Both the position numbers and the translations under genes were made by a program. The notes below the pieces were generated by a model. It had not been told where the DNA came from. It did no database searches and was given only the letters and a program-made list of their open reading frames with translations. A stretch of DNA of 64,000 bases from Streptomyces mutabilis (lineage in GTDB: Bacteria; Actinomycetota; Actinomycetes; Streptomycetales; Streptomycetaceae), in contig NZ_BMTT01000016.1 in assembly GCF_014649815.1 (NCBI RefSeq), positions 62,001 to 126,000 of the forward strand, in the 5' to 3' direction. Positions 41,085 to 51,175 of the stretch are shown one piece after another (the stretch's first letter is position 1; each line of letters starts with the position of its first letter).

Positions 41085-42044
41085 ATGACCGCCGCCCCCG
41101 AGTCCTCGTCCCTCCCTCCGTCCCGGTCCCTCCCCCGCTCCCGGCACCGTTCGAGCGAGGGGACTCCCCCGCCCGGGGGTGCCCCCACCGCCGCCGACCG
41201 GCTGCTGTCCGTGCTGGCCGCGTTCGACCACGAGCATCCGGCGCTGTGCCTGACCGACATCGGCCGCCGGGCCGGGTTGAGCCTCACCACCGCGCACCGG
41301 TTGGTGGGCGCGCTGACCGAGTGGGGCGCACTGGAGCGGGACGACTCGGGCGTCTACCACGTGGGGCTGCGGCTGTGGGAGGTCGCCGCGCTCGCCCCCC
41401 GCGGTCTCGCGCTGCGGCAGGTCGCCCTGCCGTACCTGGAGGACCTGTACGAGGCGACGCACGAGAACGTGCAGCTGGCGGTGCGGGACCGCGGCGAGGT
41501 CGTCTACACCGAGTGGCTGGCGGCCCGGTCGTCGGTCGGCGTGCACATACGCGTCGGCGCACGCTGGCCGCTGCACGCCACCGGAGTCGGCCTGTCCCTG
41601 CTCGCGCACACCGGGCCCGAGTTCCAGGAGGCGTACCTCGCGGGCCCGCTCGCGTCCTTCACCCCGTACACCATCACCGATCCGGACCGACTGCGCCGGG
41701 TGCTGGCGGAGGTGCGGCGCACCGGGGTCGCGGTGAGCGACCGTCAGGTGACCGACGACGCCCTGTCGGTGGCCGCGCCGGTGCACGGCCCGGACGGCAC
41801 GGTGACCGCCGCCGTCTCGGTCGTCGTCCCGTACGCGGGCGCGCGGGTGCCGACGCTGGTCCCCGCCGTGCGGCTGGCGGGGCGGGGAATGTCCCGGGCA
41901 CTGGGGTGGCGTCCGTCGGACGCGGGACCGGCCGGGGCCGGCGGTCCGCTGCCCGGACGTGCGGTCGGTGAGGACCGTGGACAGGCCGACCCCACACCGG
42001 ATATTCCTCGCACCGGTGAGGACGTACCCCCGGGAGCCTCCTGA
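41085..42044 (+). CDS. IclR-family regulator
   Basis: ATG 41085 follows GGGAGGTG. The 319-residue product has a disordered Ser/Pro/Arg-rich N-terminus of about 35 residues and an IclR winged helix (TAADRLLSVLAAFDHEHPALCLTDIGRRAGLSLTTAHRLVGAL). The effector domain (VQLAVRDRGEVVYTEWLAARSSV... VSDRQVTDDALSVAAPV) follows, then a Gly/Pro-rich tail. Divergent from the GH4 gene with about 160 bases between, it probably regulates that gene in response to a sugar or aglycone. Confidence 0.9.
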   Translation: MTAAPESSSLPPSRSLPRSRHRSSEGTPPPGGAPTAADRLLSVLAAFDHEHPALCLTDIGRRAGLSLTTAHRLVGALTEWGALERDDSGVYHVGLRLWEVAALAPRGLALRQVALPYLEDLYEATHENVQLAVRDRGEVVYTEWLAARSSVGVHIRVGARWPLHATGVGLSLLAHTGPEFQEAYLAGPLASFTPYTITDPDRLRRVLAEVRRTGVAVSDRQVTDDALSVAAPVHGPDGTVTAAVSVVVPYAGARVPTLVPAVRLAGRGMSRALGWRPSDAGPAGAGGPLPGRAVGEDRGQADPTPDIPRTGEDVPPGAS

Positions 42045-42077
42045 TACTGGGACGGCCCTTGCCCCGAGGAGCCGCCC

Positions 42078-42514
42078 ATGCCCACCCGGTCCCGTTCGCT
42101 CCGCTCGCCCCCGCCGTCGCGCGGCTGCGCACGACGAATCCGTACGCCGTCGACGCGGCCGTCGCCGTGCTGGTGCTGTTCGCCGTCTCCCTGCAGTGGC
42201 TGTTCCCGGACGAGGGCGACGATCCGCTGTCTGGCAGGGCTGGCTGCTCGGGGCCGCCACGGCGCTGCCGCTGGTGTGGCGCCGAGCGGCACCCTTCGCG
42301 ACCGCCTGCGCCGTGCCGCCTGCGGGGGCGACGCCGTCACCGGCGGCGGACCGGACGGCGGCTTCCGCGTAGCCGTGCGCCTGCCGGTCGCGGCCGGACG
42401 GCGGGCGGCGCTCGGGTGAGCGTCCGGGTGGTCGTCGCCGACGACCAGGAGCTGGCCCACGGTCGTGGGGCGCTGCGGCAGCTTTCGCCTCGTTCGTGGG
42501 CGTTCACGGGGTGA
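42078..42514 (+). pseudogene. Wreck of a NarL-type two-component system
   Basis: Three fragments in order, in shifting frames, recall a Streptomyces sensor kinase and its regulator. First is a kinase N-terminus (RLRTTNPYAVDAAVAVLVLF..QWLFPDE, then WLLGAATALPLVWRRAAP after a frameshift near 42,232). Next comes the kinase extreme C-terminus (GGGPDGGFRVAVRLPV, ending in a stop). Last, overlapping as GTGA, is a response-regulator start (VSVRVVVADDQELA at 42416) that breaks after about 14 residues. The dimerisation and ATPase core and nearly all of the regulator are deleted. No intact protein can be made. Confidence 0.75.
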
Positions 42515-42552
42515 ACTCCCCAGCCGGGTGCGGACTTTGTTCGCTTCACCTC

Positions 42553-42605
42553 TTGACGACCGCTGCGCCGGGGAGCACATTGGCCGCACTCTGAGAGCGC
42601 TCTCA
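42553..42605 (+). promoter_or_regulatory. Glucanase promoter with LacI-type operator
   Basis: TTGACG (42553-42558) and CACATT (42576-42581) are 17 bases apart. The perfect 14-base palindrome TGAGAGCGCTCTCA follows at 42592-42605, where it would block the polymerase. It differs by one symmetrical pair from the CebR box TGGGAGCGCTCCCA known for cellulose/cellobiose control in Streptomyces. The regulator gene is not nearby. Confidence 0.75.
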
Positions 42606-42673
42606 TCGGCACACCGGGAGCGCGCTCGGGGCCACCCCCGCTTCCCACCCCGCACCCGAGAGGCGCCCCCCAC

Positions 42674-44068
42674 ATGAGAAAAACCCCCGGCAACCCGCCC
42701 GGGCGACGACTGCGCCGCGCGCTGGTCGCCGTCGTCGGCACGCTCGGCCTCGCCGCGGCAGCCACCGCCATCACCGGCCCGCCCGCGAACGCCACCGTCC
42801 CTCCGCCCCCGTCCGGCTGGACGCAGCTCTTCGCCGACGACTTCGACGGCGCCGGCGGCTCCGGCGTGAACACCGCGAACTGGCAGTACGCGACCGGCAC
42901 CGGATACCCGGGCGGCCCCGCCAACTGGGGCACCGGTGAGATCGAGACGATGACGTCCTCGCCGAGCAACGTCTCCCTCGACGGCAACGGCAACCTGCGC
43001 ATCACCCCGCAGCGCGACGCCGCCGGCAACTGGACCTCGGGCCGCGTCGAGACCAAGCGCGCCGACTTCCAGCCCCCGGCCGGCGGCAAACTGCGCGTGG
43101 AGGCCCGCATCCAGGTCCCGAACGTCACCGGGGCCGCGGCGAAGGGCTACTGGCCGGCGTTCTGGATGCTGGGCGCCCCCTACCGCGGCAACTACTGGAA
43201 CTGGCCCGCAGTAGGCGAGATCGACATCATGGAGAACACGCAGGGCCTCAATACCGTCTGGGCCACCATGCACTGCGGCACCTCGCCGGGCGGCCCGTGC
43301 AACGAGACCAGCGGCATCGGCGGCAGCACCGCGTGCCCCGGCGCCACCTGCCAGGCGGCCTTCCACACCTACCGGGTGGAGTGGGACCGCTCGACGAGCG
43401 TGGAGGAGATCCGCTTCTACCTCGACGGCGACAACTTCCACACGGTGCGCGCCGATCAGGTCGACGCCGCGACGTGGGAGAACGCCACGGACCACGGCTA
43501 CTTCATCATCCTCAACGTGGCGATGGGCGGCGGCTTCCCGAACGCCTTCGGCGGCGGCCCGGACGCCGGCACGCAGCCCGGCCACTCCATGCTGGTGGAC
43601 TACGTCCAGGTACTGTCGGCCGGTGGGAGCGGTACCACGCCGCCGACCGAGGGTGACCGGGACGCGTACAGCGCCATAGAGGCCGAGTCGTACGACGCCC
43701 AGTCCGGCACGATGACCGAGGGCACCTCGGACTCGGGCGGCGGCCGGAACCTGGGCGCGCTCGCGAACGGCGACTGGGTCCAGTACAAGGGCGTGAGGTT
43801 CGGTTCGAGCCCGGCGACGCAGTTCAGGGCGCGGGTGGCGAGCGGTGCGCCGGCCGGGGTCAGCGGTCTGGTGGAGGTGCGTCTGGGCAGTCGTACCAGC
43901 ACGCCGGTCGGCAGCTTCGCCGTGGGCAACACGGGCGGCTGGCAGTCGTGGCGGACGATTCCGGCGAACATCGGCGCGGTGACGGGCACGCACGACGTGT
44001 ACCTGACCTTCACCAGCGGTCAGCCCGCGGACTTCGTGAACGTGAACTGGTTCGGCTTCGGCCGCTGA
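42674..44068 (+). CDS. Secreted GH16 endo-beta-1,3-glucanase with CBM6-like module
   Basis: The 464-residue precursor has a signal peptide with twin Arg in the basic region and a cleavage-like ANA site near residue 40. A GH16 domain at about 48-310 carries the catalytic motif GEIDIMEN (two acidic catalytic residues) and the laminarinase-style VWATMHCG segment. A short Gly/Thr/Pro linker and a CBM6-like beta-sandwich at about 330-464 (YSAIEAESYDAQSGT...NGDWVQYKGVRFG) follow. It degrades fungal or plant beta-1,3-glucan. A LacI-type palindrome upstream implies induction by oligosaccharide. Confidence 0.93.
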   Translation: MRKTPGNPPGRRLRRALVAVVGTLGLAAAATAITGPPANATVPPPPSGWTQLFADDFDGAGGSGVNTANWQYATGTGYPGGPANWGTGEIETMTSSPSNVSLDGNGNLRITPQRDAAGNWTSGRVETKRADFQPPAGGKLRVEARIQVPNVTGAAAKGYWPAFWMLGAPYRGNYWNWPAVGEIDIMENTQGLNTVWATMHCGTSPGGPCNETSGIGGSTACPGATCQAAFHTYRVEWDRSTSVEEIRFYLDGDNFHTVRADQVDAATWENATDHGYFIILNVAMGGGFPNAFGGGPDAGTQPGHSMLVDYVQVLSAGGSGTTPPTEGDRDAYSAIEAESYDAQSGTMTEGTSDSGGGRNLGALANGDWVQYKGVRFGSSPATQFRARVASGAPAGVSGLVEVRLGSRTSTPVGSFAVGNTGGWQSWRTIPANIGAVTGTHDVYLTFTSGQPADFVNVNWFGFGR

Positions 44069-44094
44069 GCGGCAACCGGCCCCCCGCAGGAGGG

Positions 44095-44128
44095 CGCAGG
44101 GGCTCCACGCGCGCGTGGAGCCCCTGCG
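44095..44128. terminator. 15-bp bidirectional hairpin
   Basis: CGCAGGGGCTCCACG pairs perfectly with CGTGGAGCCCCTGCG around the loop CGCG. It lies between the convergent glucanase and AraC genes and can serve both. Confidence 0.92.
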
Positions 44129-44140
44129 TCGTGCGCGCGC

Positions 44141-45058
44141 TCAGCGCAGCTCCGCCCGGAACGCCGCCGGCGTCTGGTCCGTGTGCTGATGGAAGAACTT
44201 GGAGAAGTTCGCCGCGTCCGGGAAGCCGACCGCCGCGCCGACTCGGCCGATCGGCATGTCGGTGTGGGCCAGGAGGCGCTTGGCCTCCAGGACGACGCGC
44301 TTGTCGATGAAGCCCTTGGGCGTCTGGCCGGTGGCGGCGCGCACGGCGCGGACGAGGGTGCGGCGGGAGTAACCGAGCGCGTCGGCGTAGGCGCTGACGC
44401 TGTGATTGGCGGCGAAGCCCCGCTCGACGGCGTCCCGGAAGAGAGTGAACGCCGTGTCCCCCGGCGCCGGTCCCTGGCGTGCCTCCTGCGCGGAGCTGAC
44501 CGCGAGGTGCGCGAGCCGCAGCAGGAACGCGGAGAGCGTGTGGCGCAGTACGGCGGTGTGCAGGCTCAGCGGCAGGGTGGTGGCGTCCTCGTACTCGCGG
44601 CGGAGCTGGTCGAGGGAGGCGGTGAGCCCGGCGAGGCGCGCCTCGTCGGGGCGGAGCAGGGGCGGCAGGTCGTAGCGGTAGAGGCCGGTGGCCTCCACGG
44701 TGGCGCGGGGCAGGAAGCCGGGTTGCATGGTCAGCGCCGTTCCGCGGTACTCGCTGTCCGGCGAGAAGCGGTGGACCTGTCCTGGCCGGATCCACAGCAG
44801 ATCGCCGGCCGTCGCCTCGTGCTCGGCGAAGTCGACCATGTGACGGACCGGGCCGCCGGTGAAGAGCATGACGACGTGGAAGTCGATGCGGTGCACGCGG
44901 TGCAGCGGGGCGTGCGCGTGCCAGGTGCGGCCGGCACCCATGGGCCCGACCTGCATGCCGACGCCGAGGAGGCTGAGATCGACCGGGAAGGGGAACGTTC
45001 TGATCCCGTCGCCGTCCTTCGGGCCACCGCCGTCGCCTTGTCGGTTTTCGTCCGCCAT
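44141..45058 (-). CDS. AraC-family regulator
   Basis: ATG 45058 follows AGAAGGAC. The 305-residue product has an N-terminal cupin-type sensing domain (RIDFHVVMLFTGGPVRHMVDF...GDLLWIRPGQVHRFSPDSEYRG). A C-terminal double HTH follows (VSAYADALGYSRRTLVRAVRAATG and IGRVGAAVGFPDAANFSKFFHQHTDQTP). It is divergent from the transketolase operon with a palindrome between them and may regulate that operon or itself. Confidence 0.92.
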   Translation of the reverse strand: MADENRQGDGGGPKDGDGIRTFPFPVDLSLLGVGMQVGPMGAGRTWHAHAPLHRVHRIDFHVVMLFTGGPVRHMVDFAEHEATAGDLLWIRPGQVHRFSPDSEYRGTALTMQPGFLPRATVEATGLYRYDLPPLLRPDEARLAGLTASLDQLRREYEDATTLPLSLHTAVLRHTLSAFLLRLAHLAVSSAQEARQGPAPGDTAFTLFRDAVERGFAANHSVSAYADALGYSRRTLVRAVRAATGQTPKGFIDKRVVLEAKRLLAHTDMPIGRVGAAVGFPDAANFSKFFHQHTDQTPAAFRAELR

Positions 45059-45144
45059 GTCCTTCTCGTGCCGTCCCACCCGTGCGCCCGCGCGCCGGGG
45101 CATGTCCCAGTTTCACCACAGGCTGGCACACCACGACCTCCACT

Positions 45145-45165
45145 CTCAAAAGTCAGACTTTTAAG
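45145..45165. promoter_or_regulatory. AT-rich palindrome before the pentose-phosphate operon
   Basis: AAAAGTC-A-GACTTTT (45148-45162) is a perfect inverted repeat, extending outward as CT..AG with one mismatch. It lies 54 bases before the transketolase start and 90 bases from the divergent AraC start. Its AT content stands out in this genome, as expected for an operator. Confidence 0.6.
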
Positions 45166-45215
45166 CTTGAACACGTCGAGTCAGAAACTCCGCCCCTATC
45201 GAGGACTTCTTGAAG

Positions 45216-47300
45216 ATGAGCACGCAGACAGTGGACAGCGCGGACCGCCTTGAATGGACCGACCTCGACCGGCGTGCCGTCGACACCGCCCGCGTTCTTG
45301 CGGCCGACGCGGTGCAGAAAGTCGGGAACGGTCACCCGGGCACGGCGATGGCTCTGGCCCCGGCCGCGTACACGATCTTTCAGAAGGTGATGCGGCACGA
45401 CCCCGCCGACCCGGAGTGGACCGGTCGTGACCGCTTCGTCCTCTCCCCCGGCCACACCTCGCTGACCCTTTACACCCAGCTCTACCTCGCCGGGTACGAG
45501 CTGGAGCTGGACGACCTGAAGGCCTTCCGCACGCACGGTTCGAAGACCCCCGGACACCCGGAGTACGGGCACACCGCGGGCGTGGAGACGACGACCGGCC
45601 CGCTCGGCCAGGGCATCGCCAACGCGGTGGGCATGGCGATGGCCGCTCGTTACGAGCGCGGCCTGTTCGACCCCGAGGCCCCGGCCGGCGAGTCCCCCTT
45701 CGACCACACCGTCTGGGCGATCGTCTCCGACGGCGACCTCCAGGAGGGCGTCTCCGCCGAGGCGTCCTCGCTCGCCGGTCACCAGAAGCTCGGCAACCTC
45801 GTCTTCCTCTACGACGACAACCACATCTCCATCGAGGGCGACACCGCGACCGCGTTCTCCGAAGACGTGCTGGGACGGTACGAGGCCTACGGCTGGCACG
45901 TGCAGCGCATCGAGCCCGCCGCCAACGGTGACGTGGACGTGCACGCGCTGTACGCCGCCCTGACGGCGGCGAAGGCCGAGACCGGCCGTCCCTCCATCAT
46001 CGCGATGCGCACGATCATCGCCTGGCCCGCCCCGAACGCGCAGAACACCGAGGCCTCCCACGGCTCGGCGCTCGGCGACGACGAGGTCGCCGCCACCAAG
46101 CGCGTCCTGGGCTTCGACCCGGCCAAGTCCTTCGAGGTCGCCGACGACGTCCTCGCCCACACCCGCAAGGCGCTGGACCGGGGCGCCGAGGCGCACGCCG
46201 CCTGGGGCAAGCGGATCGACAAGTGGCGGGGCGCCCGGCCGGAGCGCGCGGCGCTGTTCGACCGTGTGGTCGCGGGCCGACTGCCCGAGGACTGGGAGGA
46301 CGCCTTGCCGGTGTTCGAGACCGGCAGGGCCGTCGCCACCCGCGCCGCCTCCGGCAAGGTGCTCCAGGCGCTCGGACCGGTGCTGCCGGAGCTGTGGGGC
46401 GGCTCCGCCGACCTGGCCGGCTCCAACAACACCACCATCGACAAGACGAGTTCCTTCCTCCCCGAGGGCAACCCGCTGCCGGAGGCCGACCCGTACGGCC
46501 GCACGGTCCACTTCGGCATCCGCGAGTTCTCGATGGCCGCGGAGATGAACGGCATCGCGCTGCACGGCAACACCCGCGTCTACGGCGGCACCTTCCTGGT
46601 CTTCTCCGACTACATGCGCAACGCGGTGCGCATGTCGGCGCTGATGCAGCTGCCGGTGACGTACGTGTGGACGCACGACTCCATCGGCCTCGGCGAAGAC
46701 GGCCCGACCCATCAGCCGGTCGAGCACCTGGCCGCCCTGCGCGCCATCCCGGGCCTGAACGTGGTCCGCCCGGCCGACGCCAACGAGACCGCGACCGCCT
46801 GGGCGGAGATCCTCCGGCGGCACTCCACCCACCCGGCCCCGCACGGTCTGGCCCTCACCCGCCAGGGCGTGCCGACGTACGAGCCGAACCCGGACGCGGC
46901 GCGGGGCGGGTACGTCCTCGCCGAGGCCTCCACCGGCTCCCCCGAGGTCGTCCTGATCGCCACCGGTTCCGAGGTGCAGCTCGCCGTCGCCGCCCGGGAG
47001 GCGCTGGAGGCGGAGGGCACGCCCGCGCGGGTGGTCTCGATGCCGTCCGTGGAGTGGTTCGAGGAGCAGCCGCGCGACTACCGCGAGAGCGTGCTGCCGC
47101 CGTCCGTGAAGGCCCGGGTGGCCGTGGAGGCCGGAATCGGCCTGACCTGGCACCGGTTCGTCGGCGACGCGGGCCGCATCGTCTCGCTGGAGCACTTCGG
47201 TGCCTCCGCCGACGCCAAGACCCTGTTCACCGAGTACGGCTTCACCGCCGAGCACGTGGCCGCCGCCGCCAGGGAGTCCCTGGCCGCCGCCCGCGGCTGA
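45216..47300 (+). CDS. tkt: Transketolase
   Basis: This thiamine-diphosphate enzyme moves two-carbon units between sugar phosphates in the pentose phosphate pathway. The 694-residue product has [13 protein letters not shown], the ThDP/Mg motif [13 protein letters not shown], and the catalytic-region [21 protein letters not shown] 45216 is chosen; an in-frame TTG two codons earlier is an alternative. It heads a run of six genes for glucose 6-phosphate and pentose phosphate metabolism. Streptomyces often carry two such sets; whether this is the major one is not visible. Confidence 0.96.
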   Translation: MSTQTVDSADRLEWTDLDRRAVDTARVLAADAVQKVGNGHPGTAMALAPAAYTIFQKVMRHDPADPEWTGRDRFVLSPGHTSLTLYTQLYLAGYELELDDLKAFRTHGSKTPGHPEYGHTAGVETTTGPLGQGIANAVGMAMAARYERGLFDPEAPAGESPFDHTVWAIVSDGDLQEGVSAEASSLAGHQKLGNLVFLYDDNHISIEGDTATAFSEDVLGRYEAYGWHVQRIEPAANGDVDVHALYAALTAAKAETGRPSIIAMRTIIAWPAPNAQNTEASHGSALGDDEVAATKRVLGFDPAKSFEVADDVLAHTRKALDRGAEAHAAWGKRIDKWRGARPERAALFDRVVAGRLPEDWEDALPVFETGRAVATRAASGKVLQALGPVLPELWGGSADLAGSNNTTIDKTSSFLPEGNPLPEADPYGRTVHFGIREFSMAAEMNGIALHGNTRVYGGTFLVFSDYMRNAVRMSALMQLPVTYVWTHDSIGLGEDGPTHQPVEHLAALRAIPGLNVVRPADANETATAWAEILRRHSTHPAPHGLALTRQGVPTYEPNPDAARGGYVLAEASTGSPEVVLIATGSEVQLAVAAREALEAEGTPARVVSMPSVEWFEEQPRDYRESVLPPSVKARVAVEAGIGLTWHRFVGDAGRIVSLEHFGASADAKTLFTEYGFTAEHVAAAARESLAAARG

Positions 47301-47331
47301 GCCGAACGCACCAAAGAAGCAGAAAGAGAAG

Positions 47332-48477
47332 ATGATCACTGTGACCGAAGCAACCGCGACCGCGGGGGCGCTGCGACGCCTGTCCGAGGCGGGCGTCTCC
47401 ATCTGGCTGGACGACCTGTCGCGGCGGCGGATCGAGTCCGGCAACCTGGCCGAGCTGATCGAGACGAAGCACGTCGTCGGCGTCACCACCAACCCGTCGA
47501 TCTTCCAGGCCGCCATCGGCTCCGGCGAGGGCTACGAGGAGCAGCTCGCCGACCTCGCGACCCGGGGCGTCACCGTCGACGAGGCGGTCCGCATGATGAC
47601 CACCGCCGACGTCCGCGCCGCCGCCGACGTGCTGCGCCCGGTGTACGAGGCGACCGGCGGGCGGGACGGCCGGGTCTCCATCGAGGTCGACCCGCGCCTC
47701 GCCCACGACACGGCGGCGACGGTCGCCGAGGCCCGCCAGCTGGCCTGGCTGGTCGACCGTCCCAACGTGATGATCAAAATTCCGGCGACCAAGGCGGGAC
47801 TCCCCGCGATCACCGAGGTGATCGGCGCCGGCATCAGCGTGAACGTCACGCTGATCTTCTCCCTGGACCGCTACCGAGAGGTCATGGACGCCTACCTCAC
47901 CGGCCTGGAGAAGGCGCAGGCCGCCGGGCTGGACCTGTCGGACATCCACTCCGTCGCCTCCTTCTTCGTCTCCCGCGTCGACAGCGAGATCGACAAGCGC
48001 CTGACGCTGCTGGGCACGGACGAGGCCCTGGCCCTGAAGGGGAAGGCGGCACTGGCCAACGCTCGACTGGCCTACGAGGCGTACGAGAACGTCTTCGCGG
48101 GCGACCGCTTCACCGCCCTCGCCGGGGCCCGGGCGAACACCCAGCGTCCCCTGTGGGCGTCGACCGGGGTGAAGGACCCGGCATTCCGGGACACCCTGTA
48201 CGTGGAGGAGCTGGTCGCTCCCGGCACCGTGAACACGATGCCGGAGGCCACCCTGAACGCAGCCGCCGATCACGGTGACGTGCAGGGCGACACGGTCACC
48301 GGCGGTTACGCCCAGGCCCGGGCGGACCTCGCGGCCGTGGAACGGCTCGGCATCTCGTACGACGAGGTGGTGGAGCAGCTGGAGCAGGAGGGCGTGGCCA
48401 AGTTCGAGGTGGCCTGGCAGGACCTGCTCGACGCCGTGACGAAGTCCCTCGACAGCAAGGGAGTTGACGGGGAATGA
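47332..48477 (+). CDS. tal: Transaldolase
   Basis: The 381-residue enzyme has [14 protein letters not shown] and the Schiff-base lysine region [14 protein letters not shown], as in actinobacterial TalB-like transaldolases. ATG 47332 follows AGAAAGAGAAG; GTG 47341 is an alternative start. It transfers dihydroxyacetone units in the non-oxidative branch. Its stop overlaps the zwf start (ATGA), so translation is coupled. Confidence 0.96.
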   Translation: MITVTEATATAGALRRLSEAGVSIWLDDLSRRRIESGNLAELIETKHVVGVTTNPSIFQAAIGSGEGYEEQLADLATRGVTVDEAVRMMTTADVRAAADVLRPVYEATGGRDGRVSIEVDPRLAHDTAATVAEARQLAWLVDRPNVMIKIPATKAGLPAITEVIGAGISVNVTLIFSLDRYREVMDAYLTGLEKAQAAGLDLSDIHSVASFFVSRVDSEIDKRLTLLGTDEALALKGKAALANARLAYEAYENVFAGDRFTALAGARANTQRPLWASTGVKDPAFRDTLYVEELVAPGTVNTMPEATLNAAADHGDVQGDTVTGGYAQARADLAAVERLGISYDEVVEQLEQEGVAKFEVAWQDLLDAVTKSLDSKGVDGE

Positions 48478-50243
48478 GCGAGGACCTTCCCGCTGAGACG
48501 GTCGGCGAGACCAAGGCGACGAAGGAGGCCAAGGAGACCGAGGCGGCCCGGGAGGCGGCGGGGCCGCTGCACGCCCAGGAGGCCGAGGAGTCGCGGGCCG
48601 CCGGGGCGCCGAAGGCCGGCAAGTCGTCCAGGTCCGCCCGGGCCGGGAAGAAGTCGGGGGCGACCGCCGCCACGAAGGGCGCGAAGGCGGCCGGGAAGCC
48701 CGTCGAGCCGGTGCCGCCCCTCGACTGGAGCAACCCCCTGCGCGATCCCCAGGACCGCCGCCTCCCCCGGATCGCCGGCCCCTCGGGTCTGGTCATCTTC
48801 GGCGTCACCGGCGACCTCTCCCGCCGCAAGCTGATGCCGGCCGTCTACGACCTGGCCAACCGCGGTCTGCTGCCGCCGGGCTTCTCCCTGGTCGGCTTCG
48901 CCCGCCGCGACTGGGAGAACCAGGACTTCGCCCAGGTCGTGCACGACGCGGTCAAGGAGCACGCGCGCACACCGTTCCGCGAGGAGGTCTGGCAGCAGCT
49001 CGCCGAGGGCATGCGCTTCATTCCCGGTGACTTCGATGACGACGAGGCGTTCGAGCAGCTGCACAAGGCCGTCCAGGAGCTGGACACCTCGCGCGGAACG
49101 AGCGGCAACTACGCCTTCTACCTCTCGGTGCCGCCGAAGTTCTTCCCGAAGGTCGTCCAGCAGCTCAAGAAGCACGGCCTGACCGACGCCCCGGACGGAT
49201 CCTGGCGCCGCGCGGTGATCGAGAAGCCGTTCGGGCACGACCTGGGCAGCGCCCGCGAGCTGAACGCCCTGGTGCACGAGGTGTTCGACCCGGAGCAGGT
49301 CTTCCGCATCGACCACTACCTGGGCAAGGAGACCGTCCAGAACATCCTGGCGCTGCGCTTCGCCAACACGATGTTCGAGCCGATCTGGAACCGGTCCTAC
49401 GTGGACCACGTGCAGATCACCATGGCCGAGGACATCGGCATCGGCGGCCGGGCCGGCTACTACGACGGCATCGGCGCCGCCCGCGACGTCATCCAGAACC
49501 ACCTGCTCCAGCTCCTCGCGCTCACCGCGATGGAGGAACCGGCCTCCTTCGACGCCCCGTCGCTGCTCACCGAGAAGCTGAAGGTTCTGCGGGCGGTACG
49601 GCTGCCCGACGACCTGGGCCTGCACACCGTGCGCGGGCAGTACGAGGGCGGCTGGCAGGGCGGCGCTCAGGTGCCCGGCTACCTGGAGGAGGAGGGCATC
49701 GACCCGGCCTCCGTCACCGACACCTACGCGGCGATCAAGCTGGGCATCGACAACCGCCGCTGGGCGGGGGTCCCCTTCTACCTGCGCACCGGCAAGCGCC
49801 TGGGCCGCCGGGTCACCGAGATCGCGGTCGTCTTCCAGCGCGCCCCGCACTCCCCCTTCGACTCCACCGCGACGGAGGAACTGGGCGAGAACGCGATCGT
49901 CATCCGCGTCCAGCCCGACGAGGGCATGACGGTGCGGTTCGGTTCCAAGGTGCCGGGCACGTCGATGGAGATCCGGGACGTGTCCATGGATTTCGCGTAC
50001 GGCGAGTCCTTCACGGAGTCCAGCCCGGAGGCGTACGAACGGCTGATCCTGGACGTCCTGCTGGGCGACGCCAACCTGTTCCCCCGTCACCAGGAAGTGG
50101 AAGAGTCCTGGCGGATCCTCGACCCGATCGAGGAGTACTGGGGCACGCACGGGAAGCCCGCGCAGTACGCCTCGGGCGGCTGGGGACCGCGGGAAGCCGA
50201 CGAGATGCTCGCACGAGACGGACGGAGCTGGCGCAGGCCATGA
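48474..50243 (+). CDS. zwf: Glucose-6-phosphate dehydrogenase with Lys/Ala-rich N-terminal extension
   Basis: The enzyme oxidises glucose 6-phosphate to 6-phosphogluconolactone, making NADPH. The 589-residue product has the nucleotide-binding motif [10 protein letters not shown] (110-119) and the active-site signature [13 protein letters not shown]. Residues 1-80 are not found in usual Zwf (about 500-510 residues). The extension is Glu/Ala-rich, then a basic run rich in Lys, Ala, Ser and Gly ([16 protein letters not shown]). An alternative internal start near residue 85 is not obvious, and the ATGA overlap with tal supports the long form. It is followed by its partner gene opcA. Confidence 0.94.
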   Translation: MSEDLPAETVGETKATKEAKETEAAREAAGPLHAQEAEESRAAGAPKAGKSSRSARAGKKSGATAATKGAKAAGKPVEPVPPLDWSNPLRDPQDRRLPRIAGPSGLVIFGVTGDLSRRKLMPAVYDLANRGLLPPGFSLVGFARRDWENQDFAQVVHDAVKEHARTPFREEVWQQLAEGMRFIPGDFDDDEAFEQLHKAVQELDTSRGTSGNYAFYLSVPPKFFPKVVQQLKKHGLTDAPDGSWRRAVIEKPFGHDLGSARELNALVHEVFDPEQVFRIDHYLGKETVQNILALRFANTMFEPIWNRSYVDHVQITMAEDIGIGGRAGYYDGIGAARDVIQNHLLQLLALTAMEEPASFDAPSLLTEKLKVLRAVRLPDDLGLHTVRGQYEGGWQGGAQVPGYLEEEGIDPASVTDTYAAIKLGIDNRRWAGVPFYLRTGKRLGRRVTEIAVVFQRAPHSPFDSTATEELGENAIVIRVQPDEGMTVRFGSKVPGTSMEIRDVSMDFAYGESFTESSPEAYERLILDVLLGDANLFPRHQEVEESWRILDPIEEYWGTHGKPAQYASGGWGPREADEMLARDGRSWRRP

Positions 50244-51175
50244 GGATCGACCTGACCGACACCACGGCAAGCAGGATCAACAAGGCGCTGGTCCAGGGCC
50301 GCCGCGCCATCGGCACGCCGGCCGTGGGTATGGTGCTCACGCTGGTGATCGTCACCGACGAGGAGAACGCCTACGACTCGATCAAGGCGGCCGAGGAGGC
50401 CTCGCACGAGCACCCCTCGCGCACCCTGGTCGTGATCAAGCGGCACCCGCGCAACCTGCGCGACCGCACCCGCTCGCACCTCGACGCCGAGGTCCGGGTG
50501 GGCTCGGAGGCCGGCACCGGCGAGACGGTGGTGCTGCGGATGTACGGGGAGGTCTCCGAGCACGCCGATTCGGTCGTGCTGCCGCTGCTGCTGCCGGACG
50601 CCCCGGTCGTCGTGTGGTGGCCGGTGGACGCGCCCGACGACCCCGCCGGGGACCCGCTGGGCGCGCTGGGCCAGCGCCGTATCACCGACCTGTACGCGGT
50701 GGAGCGCCCGATGGAGACCCTGGAGCGCCGGGTGCGCACCTACACTCCGGGCGACACCGACCTGGCCTGGACCCGGCTGACGCTGTGGCGTTCCATGCTG
50801 GCGGCCGCCCTCGACCAGGCCCGGGCGCCGGTGACCTCGGCGACCGTGGAAGCGGAGGCGGACAACCCGGCGGCCGAGCTGCTGGCCCGCTGGCTGGAGG
50901 CGCGGCTGCACGTGAGGGTCGACCGCGTGGTCACCGACGGTCCGGTCGTCACGGCCGTCCGGCTCGGGACCGCGAACGGGGAGATCGTCATCGACCGGCC
51001 CGAGGGACCGATCGCCACGATGACCCTGCCCGACCAGCCCCCGCGCTCCCTCGCGCTGAAGGTCCGCTCGACCTCCGAACTCATCGCCGAGGAGCTCAGG
51101 CGCCTCGACGCGGACGAGATGTACGCCATCGCCCTGCGCGGCGAGGCCGGCAAGGAGACTCCTGTCCATGTCTGA
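50240..51175 (+). CDS. opcA: Glucose-6-phosphate dehydrogenase assembly protein OpcA
   Basis: The 311-residue product matches actinobacterial OpcA ([49 protein letters not shown]). OpcA binds and activates Zwf and is redox-responsive in cyanobacteria. ATG 50240 overlaps the zwf stop and its own end overlaps the pgi start, so the genes are co-translated. Confidence 0.95.
   Translation: MRIDLTDTTASRINKALVQGRRAIGTPAVGMVLTLVIVTDEENAYDSIKAAEEASHEHPSRTLVVIKRHPRNLRDRTRSHLDAEVRVGSEAGTGETVVLRMYGEVSEHADSVVLPLLLPDAPVVVWWPVDAPDDPAGDPLGALGQRRITDLYAVERPMETLERRVRTYTPGDTDLAWTRLTLWRSMLAAALDQARAPVTSATVEAEADNPAAELLARWLEARLHVRVDRVVTDGPVVTAVRLGTANGEIVIDRPEGPIATMTLPDQPPRSLALKVRSTSELIAEELRRLDADEMYAIALRGEAGKETPVHV

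Noticed and set aside
42416-42514. A small intact response-regulator-like protein
   Set aside because: Only the first beta-strand and acidic pair are present; no phospho-acceptor Asp or output domain follows.
45153-47516. Long antisense frames over the pentose-phosphate operon (also 48306-50270 and 51096-53141)
   Set aside because: The sense genes are highly conserved enzymes with all active-site motifs; the antisense frames show only the codon mirror expected at this GC content.
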